Of a stretch of 64,000 nt of DNA, positions 1-9,555 are shown piece by piece. The notes beneath the pieces were generated by a model. The model searched no databases. It saw nothing but the letters and a program-made list of their open reading frames with translations, and had not been told where the DNA came from. Each line of letters opens with the position of its first letter. The stretch's first letter is position 1. Source of the stretch: Mucilaginibacter gracilis (GTDB taxonomy: Bacteria > Bacteroidota > Bacteroidia > Sphingobacteriales > Sphingobacteriaceae). The stretch is from contig NZ_RBKU01000001.1 of assembly GCF_003633615.1 (NCBI RefSeq), positions 2,914,001 through 2,978,000 on the forward strand, given 5' to 3'. Made by a program: the position numbers and the translations under genes.

Positions 1-1079
1 CTATTATGACGGCGGTTATGATAGACGCCAACAATAAAGGTCGCCAGCCAGCGCTCCAATTCCTTGATGGTGAAGCAGGCTCTGCCTTCCGCATCATAGT
101 ACTTACGCTCTTTCGTATTGGAGAACGTTGTTCCCGGCAGTGTATGGATCTCTTGTAACACTGTTCCCAGCAAGCGTTCGATATGACCCCCATAATTAGG
201 TTTGGCCACCGGTCTGAAGTTGATCTCGATACCATATTCCTGGCAGGCTCGTTCAAGCATTTTACCATGAAACTCTTTGGCGTTATCCATATGGATCGCC
301 CGCATCACTCCGTAGCATTGCCATTTCCCTTTCACATCCAACGAAGACAGCCACAAGTCTTTTGGGAGGATCGCGTGGGATAAGCATAAGCCCGTGCCCA
401 ACGCGCCAGGAGGATCGAGCGATATATAGAAGCCGACCACCATTCTGCTGTAAACATCGATCGCCATAGTGACCCAAGGTTTACCGACCGGCTCACGGTA
501 TACGTCATCAACGCAGATGATATCCAACGGTGTATGATCGATCTGTACGACCGCCAGTGGGTAGTCGGCTCCCGGAAAGTGGCCATTCAACGGCTGGTAT
601 TTATTCTCCGCGATGCTGCGGTGTTGCCTGCGGGCCAGTTTCTCTTCCTCACCGATAAGGTGTATTCTTCGTCTGACCGTTGAATAATGCGGTATCTCCA
701 AACCATGCTCCCGACAAGCCAACGCCACATCAAGGCTTACCTTGCGGATGCTCAGTTTCTGCTTGCGCAGGTATTTCTCCTGAATGACTGTTTGAATAAC
801 ATCCTCGACATTGGTCGCCAACTGATAGTTGTATCTATTGCGCTTGTTCTCCGTTTTAGCAAGCGAGGATAATACAGGATTAGCTCGATACCGGTCTAAC
901 CACCTATGCAGCGTTCGCCGGGGAACGCCGCTCATTTCGCATACCTTAGCTACGGTGATACCGGGTACGTTATTTACGATGGGCGCTATAATATTATAGC
1001 GGTACTGCGCGATCTTCCAGTCCTCGTTCGATAAGTCGGATACCGCCTTGGGACTATTAAGCGGAACTAACTCTTCCAT
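1..1079 (-). CDS. tnsB: TnsB-like DDE transposase (partial, 3' end outside window)
   Basis: The frame is open from the ATG at 1079 to the window edge, giving about 360 residues without a stop. An N-terminal helix-turn-helix region includes VCEMSGVPRRTLHRWLDRY. It is followed by an integrase-core fold with the three expected acidic positions: D in VVQIDHTPLDII, D in IHMDNAKEFHG, and E in YGGHIERLLGT. This pattern is that of TnsB/MuA-type transposases, which cut and join the 3' ends of the element. The start overlaps the end of tnsA by 13 bp, so the two are probably translationally coupled and act as a heteromeric transposase. IS21-type transposases share the DDE core, but the tnsA partner favours the Tn7 family. 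Confidence 0.85.
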   Translation of the reverse strand, partial: MEELVPLNSPKAVSDLSNEDWKIAQYRYNIIAPIVNNVPGITVAKVCEMSGVPRRTLHRWLDRYRANPVLSSLAKTENKRNRYNYQLATNVEDVIQTVIQEKYLRKQKLSIRKVSLDVALACREHGLEIPHYSTVRRRIHLIGEEEKLARRQHRSIAENKYQPLNGHFPGADYPLAVVQIDHTPLDIICVDDVYREPVGKPWVTMAIDVYSRMVVGFYISLDPPGALGTGLCLSHAILPKDLWLSSLDVKGKWQCYGVMRAIHMDNAKEFHGKMLERACQEYGIEINFRPVAKPNYGGHIERLLGTVLQEIHTLPGTTFSNTKERKYYDAEGRACFTIKELERWLATFIVGVYHNRRHN

Positions 1080-1690
1080 ATGATAGTATTCATTGTGATC
1101 TTGGTCTGCATGTCACATTTAATACGCTGTGCTGCCAGCAATTGCCAAACGGCATATAGCAACTTGGGATCTCCGCCAGTCACCTGAGTTATGGGTAATA
1201 CATGGGCCAACTTCTGAAGAACAGTTTCAGCAAACTCCTTATTGATATTCGTTTGCTGGTAGCGGCTGAGTAGTTTAAGGTTTTCCAAATAAACTGTCCT
1301 GACTTGCTGCTCGTTGATCGTAGCGAATGACCAGCCATTATTTTGAGCATACTGGGTAGCCGCAGCAAACTTAGGTTCGTAATAAGATTGTTTTTCCAGC
1401 AATTCTGCCTGGTACTTGACTTCACACAACAAAGGCTTGCGCTTCAGTTCTTCCTGGTAGTAGGCGATAACATCGGGCGTGTAGGTTGCCGCTTTGCCGT
1501 CATGGTCATAAAAGATCTTGACCGGCTGCGTGGTGTACGACAATACTTCATTGTCAAATTCGAGGTGGGTAAGCCAGTCCCTTTCAAGCGCTGATTCAAA
1601 CAAATGCATCGTGCCTGTTTTACGACTAAAGTATTTGCCTGTGATAGATCGGTGGCTCAGACCGATCTTTCTAACGGGTCTTAATATCAT
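1067..1690 (-). CDS. tnsA: TnsA-like endonuclease
   Basis: This 207-residue protein has the layout of the restriction-like TnsA nuclease, which cuts the 5' strands at transposon ends. The likely active site is E36 in LFESALERDWL, D73 in YTPDVI, and E90-V-K92 in LLCEVKYQ, a PD-(D/E)xK arrangement. The C-terminal part (about 110-207), with a region resembling winged-helix TnsA C-terminal domains, probably contacts TnsC. The ATG at 1690 lies 30 bp after the stop of the upstream aminotransferase gene, and the 3' end overlaps tnsB. This suggests one transcript aminotransferase-tnsA-tnsB. All three catalytic positions are present, so nothing indicates loss of function. Confidence 0.85.
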   Translation of the reverse strand: MILRPVRKIGLSHRSITGKYFSRKTGTMHLFESALERDWLTHLEFDNEVLSYTTQPVKIFYDHDGKAATYTPDVIAYYQEELKRKPLLCEVKYQAELLEKQSYYEPKFAAATQYAQNNGWSFATINEQQVRTVYLENLKLLSRYQQTNINKEFAETVLQKLAHVLPITQVTGGDPKLLYAVWQLLAAQRIKCDMQTKITMNTIIWKS

Positions 1691-2719
1691 GAATAGATAG
1701 AAATTGGGTAAGGGCGCGGATTAGGAAGCGAATGGGTGCTCTTTCAGGAAATCGCACATGGTAGCGATCTCGCTTTCTGTATTGTAATAATGCAATGAAG
1801 CCCTTACAATGCCTTTCAGCCCATGCTTTTCCATATAGATCGGTGTAGCTTGACTACCACCAAAAGATACATTGATACCATTCTCTACTAGTTTGTTTTT
1901 GACCAGCATACTATCAATCCCCGCAACCGAGAAAGTAACGATACCACACTTTTCACTGCCGATGTCATGACAGGTAACACCTGGAATACCGTTTAACTCC
2001 GCACGGGTAAGATCGGCCAGGTATTGCACCCGCTGCCAGATCCTGTCTACGCCGATATTCAAAGCGTATTCTACCGCTTTTCCCAAGCCGAGTGTCAGTG
2101 CGCGGCTCTTTTCATAAAGTTCAAACCGGCGGGCATCTTGCCGTAGAGTATAGCCATCGAGGCTGACATTGCTTGCTGCCAGGAAATCCAGCAACACAGG
2201 CGACAGCTGATCCTGAACGGTCTTCTTCACGAACAAGAATCCAGTTCCGCGTGGCGCGCGCATATACTTACGGCCTGTTGCTGATAGAATGTCGCATTTG
2301 ATCTCCTTAACGTCAATCGGGTATTGCCCTGCTGTTTGACAGGCATCGACCATATACAGCACCTTGTGTTTGGATGCGATGTTGCCGATCTCTTTTATTG
2401 GCAGGATACCACCACCCGATGAGGGGATGTGGGTTACAGCGATCAGTTTCGTCTTTGAGTTAATAGCTTGCTCCAGGTCAGCTAAAGGAAAGTTGCCGCT
2501 TTCGTCATTGTTAATGACGATCACTTTAACACCTTTCTTACGCACATCTGCCAGGCCGATCAGGTTGGTTACATACTCCATCTCACATGTAATGATCTCA
2601 TCACCATCGTGAAAGGTCAATCCTTTGAATGCAGTACCCCAGGCAGCGCTCGCGTTCTCGAATATAGCTACTTCTTCCTTTACAGCACCTATCAGGTCTG
2701 CGATAAGCTGATAAACACC

Positions 2720-4318
2720 ATCAATCCCTAACTCCGCATAATTACCCCGTCTATTTTGAAAAATATAGTGGAACAACGCTTGATTGTTCCTTTTTTTGTT
2801 TATTTTGGGCTACCTAATTAGGTTGTCTATGTCGTTACCTTCCTGGATTCAAAAATTTAAAGAGCCAAAAACAGAGATCAGGCTTATCAAGGGTACATTT
2901 TACAAGTACGCTGTTGAGTATCGTTATAATTCTGAAAAAAAGCGGACGGATAAAATAACCCTGGAACTTCTTGGTAAAATCACCGAGAAGGAGGGCTTTG
3001 TCCCGTCGGATAAAAAACTAATAAAAGATAAAGGCAACAGCCTGCCGGTAGTAGATATCAAAACATACGGATTGTATAATCTCTTTACGTCTTTGCTTGC
3101 TGAGGATCTTCCCAGTTTACTTACACTCTTCCCAGAGCCTGTTAGTCAAACATTATTGACAGTAGCAATGATGCGTTTTGCTTATCAGCACCCAATAAAG
3201 CGTATGCCGTTTCAACATGCACATGACTACTGTTCTCTGAACTGGGTCACAAAAGGTCTTGATGACAAAGCAATTACAGCTGCATTGAAATATGTAGGAG
3301 AAAACAGAGAACTATTGCTGGGCTGGATGAAAGGCAGATTAGGGGTAAGGGAAGCTATGCAGGATAAATTTGTAATGATTGATTCTACGCACATACCATC
3401 CCTTTCAGAACATCTTTCAGTCAACGCAATGGGTTATAATCCACAGCATAGCTATGATCCACAAATACGCCTGATGTACATTTTTTCTGCACAAATGCAA
3501 CAACCGGTGTATTATAGACTTATCAATGGGAATATTACTGACGTTACATCGATGAAGATATGTGTAGACGAACTAAATATCAAAGATGTGGTTTTCATTG
3601 CCGACAAGGGATTTTACAGCAAGAAAAACGTCGCTGACCTCAAAACTGCCTCCATTCATTTCATTATCCCACTATACAGAAATAATAATCTCATAGATTA
3701 TGAACCGCTACAGCAAGCCAATTTTAAAAAAGGTATAAAGAATTATTTCACCTATCAGAAGAGGGTGGTCTGGTATTATGAATATGAAAAAGAAGGACTG
3801 ATGCTAACTACTTACCTTGACGAGCGCCTTAGAGTAGAAGAAGAAGCTGATTTCCTTACCCGTACTCAAACACATCCTGATAAGTATAAAGAAGTTGATT
3901 TCTTTGAACGGGTTGACCGTTTTGGAACACTTACACTCACGAATCACCTGCCTGAAGCGGTGTCCGCACAAATGTTATATGAAACCTACAAACAGCGCAA
4001 TGAAATAGAAGTCATGTTTGACGCCTACAAGCACTTCCTGCTTGCAGACAAAACCTACATGCAGAACCGATATGTGCTGGAAGGATGGTTAATGGCAAAT
4101 TTTATAGCCATGATCGCATACTACAGGTTGTATACACGACTAAAAACAGCAAACAAACTTTCAAAATATGCACCAAAGGACATAGTAGAAATATCAAAAA
4201 GCATCTACCAAACTAAAATCCGAAACACCTGGGTAAGATCCGAAATAACAAAAAAGACAAAAGACCTCTTTAAATCTATTGACATAGACTACCTAAATTA
4301 GCGGAGTTAGGGATCAAT
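2720..4318. mobile_element. IS4-superfamily insertion sequence (IS1634-like) with target duplication
   Basis: The element is 2726-4312 (1587 bp). Both ends read CCCTAACTCCGC inward as terminal inverted repeats. A direct repeat ATCAAT flanks it at 2720-2725 and 4313-4318. Removing the element and one repeat copy restores the aminotransferase reading frame exactly, which confirms the boundaries. A second inverted motif, GTCTATGTC near 2824 and GACATAGAC near 4281, lies just inside the ends. The 6-bp duplication and the transposase signature fit the IS1634-like branch. Confidence 0.88.
2829..4301 (+). CDS. IS4-superfamily (IS1634-like) transposase
   Basis: The product is about 490 residues from the ATG at 2829 (MSLPSWIQKF). 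A TTG at 2784 would add 15 hydrophobic residues and is less likely. The DDE triad is readable: D185 in MIDSTHIPS, D259 in IADKGFYS, and E394 within the YREK signature (Y387, R390, E394, K401 in YKQRNEIEVMFDAYK). The protein catalyses cut-and-paste movement of the surrounding IS. The stop lies 11 bp from the right inverted repeat. The reading frame is full length, so the element may still be active. Confidence 0.9.
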   Translation: MSLPSWIQKFKEPKTEIRLIKGTFYKYAVEYRYNSEKKRTDKITLELLGKITEKEGFVPSDKKLIKDKGNSLPVVDIKTYGLYNLFTSLLAEDLPSLLTLFPEPVSQTLLTVAMMRFAYQHPIKRMPFQHAHDYCSLNWVTKGLDDKAITAALKYVGENRELLLGWMKGRLGVREAMQDKFVMIDSTHIPSLSEHLSVNAMGYNPQHSYDPQIRLMYIFSAQMQQPVYYRLINGNITDVTSMKICVDELNIKDVVFIADKGFYSKKNVADLKTASIHFIIPLYRNNNLIDYEPLQQANFKKGIKNYFTYQKRVVWYYEYEKEGLMLTTYLDERLRVEEEADFLTRTQTHPDKYKEVDFFERVDRFGTLTLTNHLPEAVSAQMLYETYKQRNEIEVMFDAYKHFLLADKTYMQNRYVLEGWLMANFIAMIAYYRLYTRLKTANKLSKYAPKDIVEISKSIYQTKIRNTWVRSEITKKTKDLFKSIDIDYLN

Positions 4319-4613
4319 CCGCGCAATGTTCTTATGCTCGGTTTCATATCCGCCGTAAGTGGCTTCCTCCTTCAAATAATCGACAATAGTATTTATCACC
4401 ACATCGGGCGGAAGTGATGCGCCGGCATTGTTGAAATGCACCACGGCAGAGCTGCCAGCTGTGTCATTCCTGTACTTGTTTAACTCTTCTTTTGTAATGT
4501 TATTCATTTGCTGTGTTATCATAAATAGGCCTCAATTCGTTGCTTTGCGAATTGGTGGCGCAAAAATGCTCAGCCGAATACTATGCACGCATAATATTTT
4601 TTTAACATACTGT

Positions 4614-4669
4614 GGAAAAGTGTGCCATTATAAGCGGAAATAGTGTGCCACTAAAAGAGGAAAATCACA
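4614..4669. repeat. Tn7-like transposon end with tandem 22-bp TnsB-type repeats
   Basis: Two direct repeats abut: GGAAAAGTGTGCCATTATAAGC at 4614-4635 and GGAAATAGTGTGCCACTAAAAG at 4636-4657. A terminal half-copy, GGAAAATCACA, follows at 4659-4669. Overlapping or adjacent about 22-bp sites ending in ACA (TGT on the other strand) are the hallmark of Tn7-family ends. The array lies about 90 bp upstream of the aminotransferase start, with the transposition genes pointing away from it. Next to the tip is a T-run (4670-4674), possibly the target duplication. IS21-type ends also carry repeats, so family assignment depends on tnsAB. Confidence 0.7.
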
Positions 4670-4774
4670 TTTTTGTTAAAAAATCGGTACGCGAATAGTA
4701 GTTGCGTTTGAGTACTTACGTCTTAGAGATAAATGGCGACATTATTCACTTATAACACAATTATTAGATAAGCT

Positions 4775-5953
4775 ATGGCGGAGAACGAATCAAATATTGC
4801 CTACCTTTTCAAGAAGCTTGCCGACGGGACTGCCAGTAAGGAAGAGTTAGCGGCTTATTTTGAACTGACTAAGGATAATAGCTTAGATGATAAAATTACA
4901 GCCCTAATGCAGGCTGAGCTCAAAAATAACGCTACACCTGAAATTCAGGATACTGAACGGATTGACAGGGTTTACAATAATATCGAGGCTGCTATCAGAG
5001 TTCAGCAACCCGCTATTGAAAAATCAAATTATCCTTTCTTCAAACGCTGGGCGGCAGCGGCAGCTATTTTGATAGTAGCTGGTGGCCTGTTCTATTATAG
5101 CCAAAACAAACCTTCAAAAAACAATACCCAATTGGTCGCTAATGATGTTGCACCGGGTCAACATACCGCAACTCTTACTTTAGCTAATGGTCAAAAGATT
5201 GTATTATCTAATGCTGCAACCGGACAAATAGCCAAACAGGCCGGTGTAAGTATTGCAAAAACAACCAATGGCCGGGTGGTTTACACAGTAGCCGGTAATG
5301 GTGATGCCGAAACTGGTCAATTAAATACACTTTCAACGGCTAAAGGCGAAACTTATCAAGTGAATTTGCCGGACGGCACACAGGTATGGCTAAATGCTGC
5401 TTCATCTCTTACCTATCCTGCGAGGTTTGTCGGAGCTGATCGAAAGGTCAAATTGATCGGCGAAGCTTATTTTGAGGTTGCTAAAGATAAAAGCCATCCA
5501 TTTAAGGTCACTACAAATACGCAAGAAGTTACCGTATTGGGAACACATTTTAATATTAACGCCTATTCAGACGAAACGGCTGTCGCCACTACTTTATTAG
5601 AAGGCTCCGTAAAAGTTGCTTCAAATACAAACACTGAGATCATCAAACCGGGGCAACAAACGTTAACTACAGCCCGTGGAATTACGATCAATAATAATCC
5701 TATTATAGAGGGTATTACCGACTGGAAGGACGGTGATTTCGCCTTAAATAATCAAAATTTTAAAACAGCTATGCGGAAAATTGCTCGCTGGTATGATGTC
5801 GAGATTATTTATGACGCTTCTATTCCTGATACAATGCAAGCCGGGGGCTGGATTTCCCGTAATAATAATATTTCTGCCATATTGAAACTCATCGAATCCA
5901 GTGGACAAGTTCACTTTAAAGTTGAAGGGAGGAGGATCTTGGTGAGGAAATAA
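4775..5953 (+). CDS. FecR-family anti-sigma factor
   Basis: This 392-residue protein has a cytoplasmic N-terminal region (about 1-85), one membrane segment near residues 90-107 (RWAAAAAILIVAGGLF), a periplasmic FecR domain (about 120-310, with LPDGTQVWLNAASSLTYP) and a C-terminal DUF4974-like domain (about 320-392). Proteins of this type hold an ECF sigma factor inactive until the SusC-like receptor signals that substrate is present. It is followed by SusC and SusD genes on the same strand. The expected ECF sigma gene is not directly upstream: only about 100 bp separate this gene from the Tn7-like end. Confidence 0.93.
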   Translation: MAENESNIAYLFKKLADGTASKEELAAYFELTKDNSLDDKITALMQAELKNNATPEIQDTERIDRVYNNIEAAIRVQQPAIEKSNYPFFKRWAAAAAILIVAGGLFYYSQNKPSKNNTQLVANDVAPGQHTATLTLANGQKIVLSNAATGQIAKQAGVSIAKTTNGRVVYTVAGNGDAETGQLNTLSTAKGETYQVNLPDGTQVWLNAASSLTYPARFVGADRKVKLIGEAYFEVAKDKSHPFKVTTNTQEVTVLGTHFNINAYSDETAVATTLLEGSVKVASNTNTEIIKPGQQTLTTARGITINNNPIIEGITDWKDGDFALNNQNFKTAMRKIARWYDVEIIYDASIPDTMQAGGWISRNNNISAILKLIESSGQVHFKVEGRRILVRK

Positions 5954-6090
5954 GTACAAAAAATAACCAGAAGTGCGCAAACACTCCTGGTCGGTGTTTG
6001 GCACCATCTCATAAATAATTATAAAACGTTAACCGCAGTTGTCTGCTCCGTGGAAAGAAAAAGACAGTCTGCTTAAACCAAACTTCGCAA

Positions 6091-9000
6091 ATGTATAGAA
6101 TTTATACTATTAACTATGGTATGCCTCAAAGGTATATCCGTAAACTTCTGCTAATTATGCGCTTAACCACCATAATACTTATAGCAACTTTCATGCAGGT
6201 TAGCGCGGCAACATTCGCCCAGCGTATTACGCTCAATCAGCATAAAGCTCCAATAGAATCTGTATTAAAAGAAATACGCCACCAGAGCGGATTTGATTTT
6301 TATTATGATGGAGATGTGATTCCCAAAGATCAAAAAATCGATGTTGCCGTTACCAATGTTACAGTCGAAGAGGCACTAACGGTTGCTTTTAAAGGGCTAT
6401 TATTAAATTATAAAATTGACGGCAAAACTGTCGTCATCACAAAAAAAACGCCTTCCTTTCTCGATAAAATGGTTAATGCTTTTGCTACTATTGATGTGCA
6501 TGGGCGCGTGGTGGATGAGAAAGGTCAACCGTTACAGGGGGTAACAATTAAATTAAAAGAAGGAAGTCAGGTTACCACAACTGATAAAGAAGGAAACTTC
6601 ACCTTACAAAAAGTCGATGAAAAGTCTGTCATTGTAATTTCTTTTATCGGGTATTTGACCAAAGAAATGAATGTAAGTTCTGATTTAGGGATTATAGCAC
6701 TTGAAATTAGTAATTCTAAGCTGGACGAGGTTAGAATACAAGCGTATACAACGACAACGAGGAGGTTTAGCACCAGTAATAGTGCGGGAATTACCAAAGA
6801 ACAAATAGAAATGCAACCGATAAATAATCCAATTCTCGCTTTACAAGCAAGAATACCGGGGATTTTAATTACTCAGGAATCAGGTAATGCAGGTAGCGGT
6901 GTCGATGTCCTCATTCAAGGAAAAAACTCTTTGAGGAGTGGCCTCAATCCTTTTTATGTAATTGATGGGGTGCCATTTCCCTCTTCGACCTTGTCGTCGT
7001 TTATTGCAGGAAGCATAATTCCAAACAGTAGCCCTTTGTCTTATATCAACCCATCTGACATTGAAAGCATTGAAGTGCTAAAAGACGCTGATGCTACTGC
7101 AATATACGGTAGTCGAGCTGCAAACGGTGCGATCTTAATAACGACGAAGAAAGGTAAAGCAGGCGAAACTAAGACTGACGTTAATCTGCAAAGTGGATGG
7201 AGTAGAGTACCAAAAGAGTTGAAGTTGTTGAATACGCAAGATTATTTAGCAATCAGAAAAGAGGCTTTTAAAAATGACAATATAGACCTTACAGCGCCTC
7301 CATACAATCTAGACTTATTTAAAAAGTTACTTTATCCAGATTTAGCTTATTGGGATCAAAATAAAAATACCGATTGGCAAAAGGAATTAATAGGTGGAAC
7401 AGCCCACTTCACCAATTTGCAAGCTAATATTTCAGGCGGTAGTCAGAATACTCAGTTTTTAATCGGCGGTGGTTACACTAACCAAACTACTGTATATAAC
7501 GGTGATTTTGCAGACAAAAAAGCAAGCTTTCGTTATACCTTAAATCATACCTCCAGTAATAAGCGTTTCCGCATTAACTTGTCAGGAACCTATCTACAAG
7601 ACGACAACATTCTGGCGATTTCTGACTTAACAAGAACAGCCATGACATTAGCGCCAAACGCTCCGGATCTTTATCTTTCCGATGGTACTTTAAATTGGGA
7701 ACCTGTCCCTAATTCACCTGGGAATTATAGCTTTCGAAATCCATTGTTTGCTTTAGAGAATAAGTACTCTTCTAAAACGAGTAATTTATTATCAAATATG
7801 CAATTAGGATATGAACTAATTAAACATTTGACTTTCCAATCAAATCTCGGCTTCAATAAGATCGACGGTACGGAATATACTTATACTCCGATGACCGCAT
7901 TTAATCCAGGAGAAACTTACAACTATCGTTCCGCAAAATCAGGATCACTAACAACGAAATCTTGGATTATTGAACCGCAATTTCATTATCAAAATAAAAT
8001 ATTTGACAATGACTTAGATGTTTTAATAGGTAGCACATTCCAACAAACAGATAATAATCTTTTTTCGATAGAAGGAAGTGGATTTAACAGTGATTCTCAA
8101 TTAGAAAATATTCAAGCTGCACCAACCATTGTTGTTCGCAACAACATCATATCTAAATATCATTATAATGCTTTATTTTCAAGATTAAATTACGCTGTCC
8201 AAAATAAATATATAATGACGTTAGCAGCCAGACGCGATGGAAGCAGCAGATTCGGAGAGGAAAATATATTTGCAAATTTCTATTCTGCAGCAGGCGCTTG
8301 GCTATTTTCGGAAGAAAATTTTGTTAAAAGTCACATCCCTGTGTTAAGTTTTGGAAAGATGCGATTATCATATGGTACAACAGGGAACGATCAGATTGGG
8401 GATTATAGCTTTTCTAGTGTCTACGATAATAATATCGTTGATGTACCTTATCAGGGCTCTACTACAATAACTCCAAGAGGCCACTCAAATCCTTATCTTC
8501 AATGGGAGGTTACAAAAAAGCTGAATTTTGGTTTGGATTTAGGGTTCTTAAATAACAAAATACTAATTAATGCAAACTATTATGTAAACCGATCATCAAA
8601 TCAATTAATCGGCTATCCATTAACATCTGTTACTGGATTTGGGGATGTGCTTTTAAATATTCCTGCCACGATAAAAAATAGTGGTTTGGAGGTACAATTG
8701 GATTTGCAACCTTTGAATAAAGGAGATTTTAAATGGAATGCTAATTTCAATTTAACAATTCCAAGGAACAAGCTGGTTGCATATAAGGACTTAGATCAAA
8801 GCACTAATGCTGAAATTTATGTCATCGGGCAATCTATTGATATTCAAAGGGCCTATGCTTATCGCGGTGTAAATCCAGAAACCGGCTTGTATCAATATTT
8901 AGATAAAAATGGTAAGATTACTTCTGAAGCCCTATCGAACGCTGATCAAACAGTTTTAATAAATACCGACCCTAAATTTTATGGAGGACTAACCAATTCA

Positions 9001-9441
9001 ATCCGATTTAAGCATCTTCAATTAGATTTTACATTTCAGTATGTAAAAAGAATGGGCCGTTCAGACGATATCAGTGGATTTCCACCATTGGGGGCATTTA
9101 GTAACAACTTAGTATCCGCATTAAACCGGTGGACTAAACCCGGTGACAACGCTTTAATACAGAAATCATCAACTAACTCAAACCCCTCAAACGACAATTT
9201 TGGTTTTAGCGAAGCAACATATTCTGATGCATCTTTTATCCGGATAAAAAATGCCTCATTATCCTATGAAATAAATCCACAATGGACTAAATCAGTGGGA
9301 TTTTCGTCGTGTAGGATCTATTTGCACGGTCAGAATCTTTTAACGTGGACTAAATACAAAGGACTTGACCCAGAGACCCTCTCGTCATTTTCCTTGCCTC
9401 CATTGCGAACCTTCACTTTGGGCATCCAATTTACCTTATAA
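6091..9441 (+). CDS. SusC-like TonB-dependent outer-membrane transducer
   Basis: The 1116-residue product carries a signal peptide after a short leader (LTTIILIATFMQVSAATFAQ). An STN domain (about 50-105) follows and should contact the FecR protein. Next are a carboxypeptidase-regulatory-like domain (about 133-210), a TonB plug (about 235-355, with IEVLKDADATAIYGSRAANG) and a large beta-barrel ending in an aromatic-rich strand. It would import oligomers bound by its SusD partner. The STN domain, together with the FecR gene upstream, indicates sigma/anti-sigma control. ATG codons at 6091 and 6118 both precede the signal peptide; the start between them is uncertain. Confidence 0.95.
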   Translation: MYRIYTINYGMPQRYIRKLLLIMRLTTIILIATFMQVSAATFAQRITLNQHKAPIESVLKEIRHQSGFDFYYDGDVIPKDQKIDVAVTNVTVEEALTVAFKGLLLNYKIDGKTVVITKKTPSFLDKMVNAFATIDVHGRVVDEKGQPLQGVTIKLKEGSQVTTTDKEGNFTLQKVDEKSVIVISFIGYLTKEMNVSSDLGIIALEISNSKLDEVRIQAYTTTTRRFSTSNSAGITKEQIEMQPINNPILALQARIPGILITQESGNAGSGVDVLIQGKNSLRSGLNPFYVIDGVPFPSSTLSSFIAGSIIPNSSPLSYINPSDIESIEVLKDADATAIYGSRAANGAILITTKKGKAGETKTDVNLQSGWSRVPKELKLLNTQDYLAIRKEAFKNDNIDLTAPPYNLDLFKKLLYPDLAYWDQNKNTDWQKELIGGTAHFTNLQANISGGSQNTQFLIGGGYTNQTTVYNGDFADKKASFRYTLNHTSSNKRFRINLSGTYLQDDNILAISDLTRTAMTLAPNAPDLYLSDGTLNWEPVPNSPGNYSFRNPLFALENKYSSKTSNLLSNMQLGYELIKHLTFQSNLGFNKIDGTEYTYTPMTAFNPGETYNYRSAKSGSLTTKSWIIEPQFHYQNKIFDNDLDVLIGSTFQQTDNNLFSIEGSGFNSDSQLENIQAAPTIVVRNNIISKYHYNALFSRLNYAVQNKYIMTLAARRDGSSRFGEENIFANFYSAAGAWLFSEENFVKSHIPVLSFGKMRLSYGTTGNDQIGDYSFSSVYDNNIVDVPYQGSTTITPRGHSNPYLQWEVTKKLNFGLDLGFLNNKILINANYYVNRSSNQLIGYPLTSVTGFGDVLLNIPATIKNSGLEVQLDLQPLNKGDFKWNANFNLTIPRNKLVAYKDLDQSTNAEIYVIGQSIDIQRAYAYRGVNPETGLYQYLDKNGKITSEALSNADQTVLINTDPKFYGGLTNSIRFKHLQLDFTFQYVKRMGRSDDISGFPPLGAFSNNLVSALNRWTKPGDNALIQKSSTNSNPSNDNFGFSEATYSDASFIRIKNASLSYEINPQWTKSVGFSSCRIYLHGQNLLTWTKYKGLDPETLSSFSLPPLRTFTLGIQFTL

Positions 9442-9555
9442 CTTAACTATCATGAAACACACGAAAAAAAATATATCAAAGGGAGCAATTTTGCTAGCGG
9501 CTTGTTTAAGTTTTTACTCATGTAAAAAGTTTATAGAGGTTGGCCCCCAAGACTA

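Larger units (their letters stand above)
1721..4522 (-). pseudogene. class V aminotransferase (PLP enzyme), split by an IS
   Basis: The 5' part (4313-4522) encodes 69-70 residues ending KNIARID. The 3' part (1721-2725) resumes with DGVYQLIADL once the IS and one ATCAAT duplication are removed, giving one uninterrupted frame of about 405 residues. Class V features are clear: HFNNAGASLPPD near the N terminus, a VDACQTAGQYP segment holding the PLP-contacting Asp, and the Schiff-base Lys in SATGRKYMRAPRGTGFLF. That last motif is like cysteine-desulfurase or isopenicillin-epimerase-like members. The substrate is unknown. The gene lies inside the Tn7-like element, directly upstream of tnsA and co-oriented with it. 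As it stands the product is broken. Confidence 0.85.
1..4669 (-). mobile_element. Tn7-like transposon, one end (partial)
   Basis: The element is recognised from a TnsA-type endonuclease gene overlapping a TnsB-type DDE transposase gene, both reading leftward out of the window, and from spaced 22-bp repeats at 4614-4669 that look like TnsB-binding sites. The outer tip reads TGTGATTTTCC on the minus strand; Tn7-family ends usually begin with TGT. tnsC and target-selection genes would lie beyond position 1. An aminotransferase gene sits between the end and tnsA, and that gene was later hit by an IS. A 5-bp target duplication cannot be confirmed because the other end is outside the window. Confidence 0.75.

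Noticed and set aside
2784..2828. Upstream TTG start for the IS4-type transposase
   Set aside because: It would add a hydrophobic stretch overlapping the IS end region; the ATG at 2829 gives the normal N terminus.
4532..4553. CAATTCG/CGAATTG palindrome upstream of the aminotransferase gene as an operator
   Set aside because: It has seven-base arms in AT-rich DNA and lies within the transposon end region with no supporting partner; too weak to call.
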